Source: an uncultured Pleurocapsa sp. (GTDB lineage Bacteria > Cyanobacteriota > Cyanobacteriia > Cyanobacteriales > Xenococcaceae). Taken from it: a stretch of 37,848 bases of DNA. Shown here piece after piece: positions 35,544 through 37,848 of this stretch. The stretch spans positions 1-37,848 of the forward strand of contig CAKZYI010000505.1 of the NCBI GenBank assembly GCA_937884735.1, written 5' to 3'. Below the pieces are notes generated by a model, which made no database searches, was not told the origin of the DNA, and saw nothing but the letters and a program-made list of their open reading frames with translations. Positions within the stretch are counted from its first letter, which is position 1; each line of letters opens with the position of its first letter. Position numbers and translations under genes: made by a program.

Positions 35544-36686
35544 ATGAGCAGAATTTTATTGATTGCCGAAAAATTTCATCCCGATCTTGGTGGTGTAGCA
35601 GTTAGTGCCAAGCGTACTTATGAAAGTCTGACGCGGTTAGGAGTCAAAGTAGATGTAGTCGTTTGGAGTCGTTATCTTCAACCAGGGGAGATTGCTCAAG
35701 ATAGAAATGTTTATCGCCTGGGACTTTTTCGGAATTGGGATCTAACCATGATCCACACTTTGAATTTGCTCGAATCTCTACACGAGCGGTTTAAATATGA
35801 TGTTATTTGGGGACATTATCTTTTTCCTGCTGGTTTCTTGACAGTCTGGTTTGCCCAATTGCAAGGCTTGAAATCAGTGGTTAGTGCTAGAGGCAACGAT
35901 TTAGATCGAGGAGTGTTTCCTCCTGGCGATTTTGCTCGCTTACGTTGGACTTTAGAAAATGCTAGTTTGCTCACTGCCGTCAGTGCAGATTTGGGTAAAA
36001 AGATTGGGCTGGTGTGTGGTAGAGAAGATGTAACTATCTTAAAAAACGCCGTTGATACAGATATTTTTGCTCCTTCCCTTACGTCTCAAAAGCGACAGGA
36101 GTTAAAAGCCGAATTAGGTATTGAAACCAACGAACTAGTATTGTGCTTTTCAGGAGAATTAAGAGCAAAAAAAGGACAAGATTTCTTATTGTCAGCACTA
36201 TCTCAGGTTAGAAAGCAACGCCCTGCCTGTCTGTTGATTATTGGTGAAATTCGCCCTGCCCAAGAATCGATACTTGCCACATACAAAATGCAGCATCCAG
36301 AAGATTACGAACGGGTAATAATTACTCAGCATATTAGCGATTCACAACAGGTAGCCAAATATTTACAGCTATGCGACTTGTTTTTGCTACCTTCGATCTG
36401 GGAAGGCTTGCCCAATGCCCTACTTGAAGCAATGGCTTGTGGCTGCTGTTGTTTAGCCAGTGATGCAGGGGGAATACCAGAGATTATAGATCGCGGAGTA
36501 GATGGCTTTATGTTGTCTAAAAGCAAATTACAGTATTTGGGAACAGCAATATTAGAGTTTTTAGAACTCGATCGCAAAACTGTTGATAAAGTAAAAATTG
36601 CTAGTCGCGATCGCATTTTGACAGAATTTTCATTGAAGGCAGAACAAGTTAGATTAGAGCGGTTGTTAGTTGATGTTATTTCTTAG
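35544..36686 (+). CDS. Glycosyltransferase family 4
   Basis: This 380-residue GT-B glycosyltransferase has an N-terminal acceptor domain opening MSRILLIAEKFHPDLGGVAVSAKR. The linker NAVDTDIF introduces the donor domain, which has LVLCFSGELRAKKGQDFLLSAL and the family E-x7-E motif in EGLPNALLEAMACG (near residue 290), whose second Glu holds the nucleotide sugar. It probably adds a hexose to a cell-surface polysaccharide or lipid. It is convergent with another family-4 enzyme at 36789, suggesting a polysaccharide region beyond the window. Intact. Confidence 0.9.
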   Translation: MSRILLIAEKFHPDLGGVAVSAKRTYESLTRLGVKVDVVVWSRYLQPGEIAQDRNVYRLGLFRNWDLTMIHTLNLLESLHERFKYDVIWGHYLFPAGFLTVWFAQLQGLKSVVSARGNDLDRGVFPPGDFARLRWTLENASLLTAVSADLGKKIGLVCGREDVTILKNAVDTDIFAPSLTSQKRQELKAELGIETNELVLCFSGELRAKKGQDFLLSALSQVRKQRPACLLIIGEIRPAQESILATYKMQHPEDYERVIITQHISDSQQVAKYLQLCDLFLLPSIWEGLPNALLEAMACGCCCLASDAGGIPEIIDRGVDGFMLSKSKLQYLGTAILEFLELDRKTVDKVKIASRDRILTEFSLKAEQVRLERLLVDVIS

Positions 36687-36790
36687 GATTAGGTTATAAG
36701 TTATAGCCCTTCGGGTTCGGGTGCGCGCCCTAAAGGATACCGCAAGCATAACCGAAGTAACTCTCAGTTATAGGTTATAGGTTATGGGTT
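36687..36790. repeat. Heptamer arrays around a GC-rich interspersed repeat between the two glycosyltransferases
   Basis: GTTATAAGTTATAG starts at 36693 and GTTATAG units again at 36764-36785 (one with a base change). Between them lies a GC-rich piece (36708-36755) containing CCCTTCGGGTTCGGG. It separates two convergent genes and may act as their terminator. The array may reach the last bases of the leftward gene. Confidence 0.6.
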
Positions 36791-37848
36791 ATAAAGTCTG
36801 GTAACTTTCTACTAAAGAGTTTCCTGCCTGTTCCCAAGTGTAGTTAGCTTTTACCTGTCGATGGGCATTATTAGCAATAGTTTCTGCTAATTCTGGATTG
36901 TTAATTAAGTGCATTACACCATCCTTAATTGCTTTTGCCGAACCTGGCTTGACGAGCCAAAAATGCTGTTCGTGACTGCCTAATTCCCTAACTACAGGTA
37001 AATCGCTGGCGATGATTGGTGTCCCTGTTGCCATAGTTTCCAAGATTTTCAAAGGACAACAGCCTTGAACCAAATTGCGATCGTTAGAGGTCAAAGGGGC
37101 TAGCACAATGTCGCTTTGATGGATTTTTTGCACTAATTCTAATTGACTGAGGGGTTTTTGGATTGTAACTAAATGGTCTACCTTGAGTTTTCGAGCTAAT
37201 TTGTAAAGTTTGGCGATTTGGCGATCGCGTCCTAAGCCAATAATAGATAGAGTAGCAGGAATATTTTTATGAATTAGGGCGAGTGCTGCGATTGCTAAAT
37301 GAACCCCCTGCCAAGATGCTAGAGTGCCAAAATATAGTAGATTGACTTTATCTTGTGGAATTGTTTTCGATCGCCTGTAAGTAAAAATATTAGTATCTAC
37401 TCCATTAGGAATAACTTTAATTTCTGTTTTAACTCCTCGCACATTTTGAAGATAGTTTTTAGTTGTATGACTGGGAGTAATAATTAAATCGGCAGCATCC
37501 AGACAAATATTTTCTTGTTGGTGCAGTTTATAAAGCAAGTCTCGATCTTCGGAGACTTTAGGATAGCGATACTTTAATTCAACTGAGGGCAAACCATTAA
37601 CTTCAAAAATCAGTTGGCGATAAAGCTTTGATTTACTTTTAACTAAAGGCAACCCTTCAAAAATGGAGCGAATGTGTAGAACATCATATCGAATGCCGTT
37701 GTCGATCTGCTCTTGCTGCCATTGATACAGCATCCTCTGGAAATATAGTACGCGATCGATTAAATATTTACCTTGGGCGGGTAGAGTTGTCTGATTTATC
37801 TCTGGATGAATGGGGGAAGAATCGAGATATTGGGCTGATGCAACGGTC
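36789..37848 (-). CDS. Glycosyltransferase family 4, N-terminus beyond window edge
   Basis: This is a GT-B glycosyltransferase with the frame open to the window edge; the ATG at 37733 is internal. Upstream in frame are TVASAQYLDSSP and NQTTLPAQGKYLIDRVLYFQ, which look like the end of the first strand region of the acceptor domain, so the true start lies outside. The acceptor domain continues with YDVLHIRSIFEGLPL, the linker VIPNGVDTNIFTYRR leads to the donor domain with LLYFGTLASWQGVHLAIAAL, and the nucleotide-sugar motif is CPLKILETMATGTPIIASD. The C-terminus is complete. Likely a surface polysaccharide or glycolipid enzyme. Confidence 0.88.
   Translation of the reverse strand, partial: TVASAQYLDSSPIHPEINQTTLPAQGKYLIDRVLYFQRMLYQWQQEQIDNGIRYDVLHIRSIFEGLPLVKSKSKLYRQLIFEVNGLPSVELKYRYPKVSEDRDLLYKLHQQENICLDAADLIITPSHTTKNYLQNVRGVKTEIKVIPNGVDTNIFTYRRSKTIPQDKVNLLYFGTLASWQGVHLAIAALALIHKNIPATLSIIGLGRDRQIAKLYKLARKLKVDHLVTIQKPLSQLELVQKIHQSDIVLAPLTSNDRNLVQGCCPLKILETMATGTPIIASDLPVVRELGSHEQHFWLVKPGSAKAIKDGVMHLINNPELAETIANNAHRQVKANYTWEQAGNSLVESYQTL

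Overview
The window looks like a piece of chromosome from an AT-rich cyanobacterium. The octamer GCGATCGC (HIP1) occurs throughout on both strands. The order rplS - tRNA-Trp - secE - nusG is the usual cyanobacterial one. There are several families of short tandem heptamer repeats, a Psb32-like TPM protein and a PatA-type response regulator. A unicellular or baeocyte-forming lineage (Pleurocapsales-like) is my guess from gene content only.

Layout. 1-1400 (minus strand) holds the translation and secretion cluster rplS, trnW, secE and nusG (cut by the window edge). 1472-9979 holds a retropepsin-like protease, scpA, a sugar-nucleotide pyrophosphorylase, tRNA-Val(GAC), an aspartate-type aminotransferase and smc, so two condensin subunits lie close together. 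10176-12422 is a small accessory island of orphan genes ending in a broken MazF-type toxin-antitoxin pair. 12615-16392 has a carotenoid-desaturase-like FAD oxidoreductase and, convergent to it, half of a sugar ABC importer (permease plus binding protein). 16900-18665 is a STAS protein - Mini-RNase III - RlmB cluster. 19043-24028 has a spondin/RTX protein, an alpha/beta hydrolase, YtxH and DUF948-like proteins, a TPM protein and a methyltransferase. 24279-28192 is a tightly packed three-gene unit: a helical-plus-vWA protein, a HEAT-like protein, and a protein resembling the ARPP domains known from predicted conflict systems. It is the best candidate here for a little-studied system. 28377-37848 carries a Ca/Na antiporter, a PatA-like regulator, a double-spondin/DUF5648 protein, a ferric-reductase-like membrane protein, a 153-bp MITE, a DUF2834 protein, an AraC regulator and two family-4 glycosyltransferases.

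The most striking property is global. At least 12 genes are cut by one or more in-frame stop codons (16 stops counted: 6 TAA, 8 TAG, 2 TGA), although the reading frame and recognisable homology continue on both sides. Only one clear frameshift was found, plus one or two genes whose best start is ATT. The residues expected at these stops (E, W, Q, L, G) share no pattern and all three stops also end normal genes, so codon reassignment is unlikely. A draft assembly with many base-substitution errors, or a lineage accumulating nonsense mutations, is more likely. Broken genes are given as single full-length entries of type pseudogene, with the stop positions stated.
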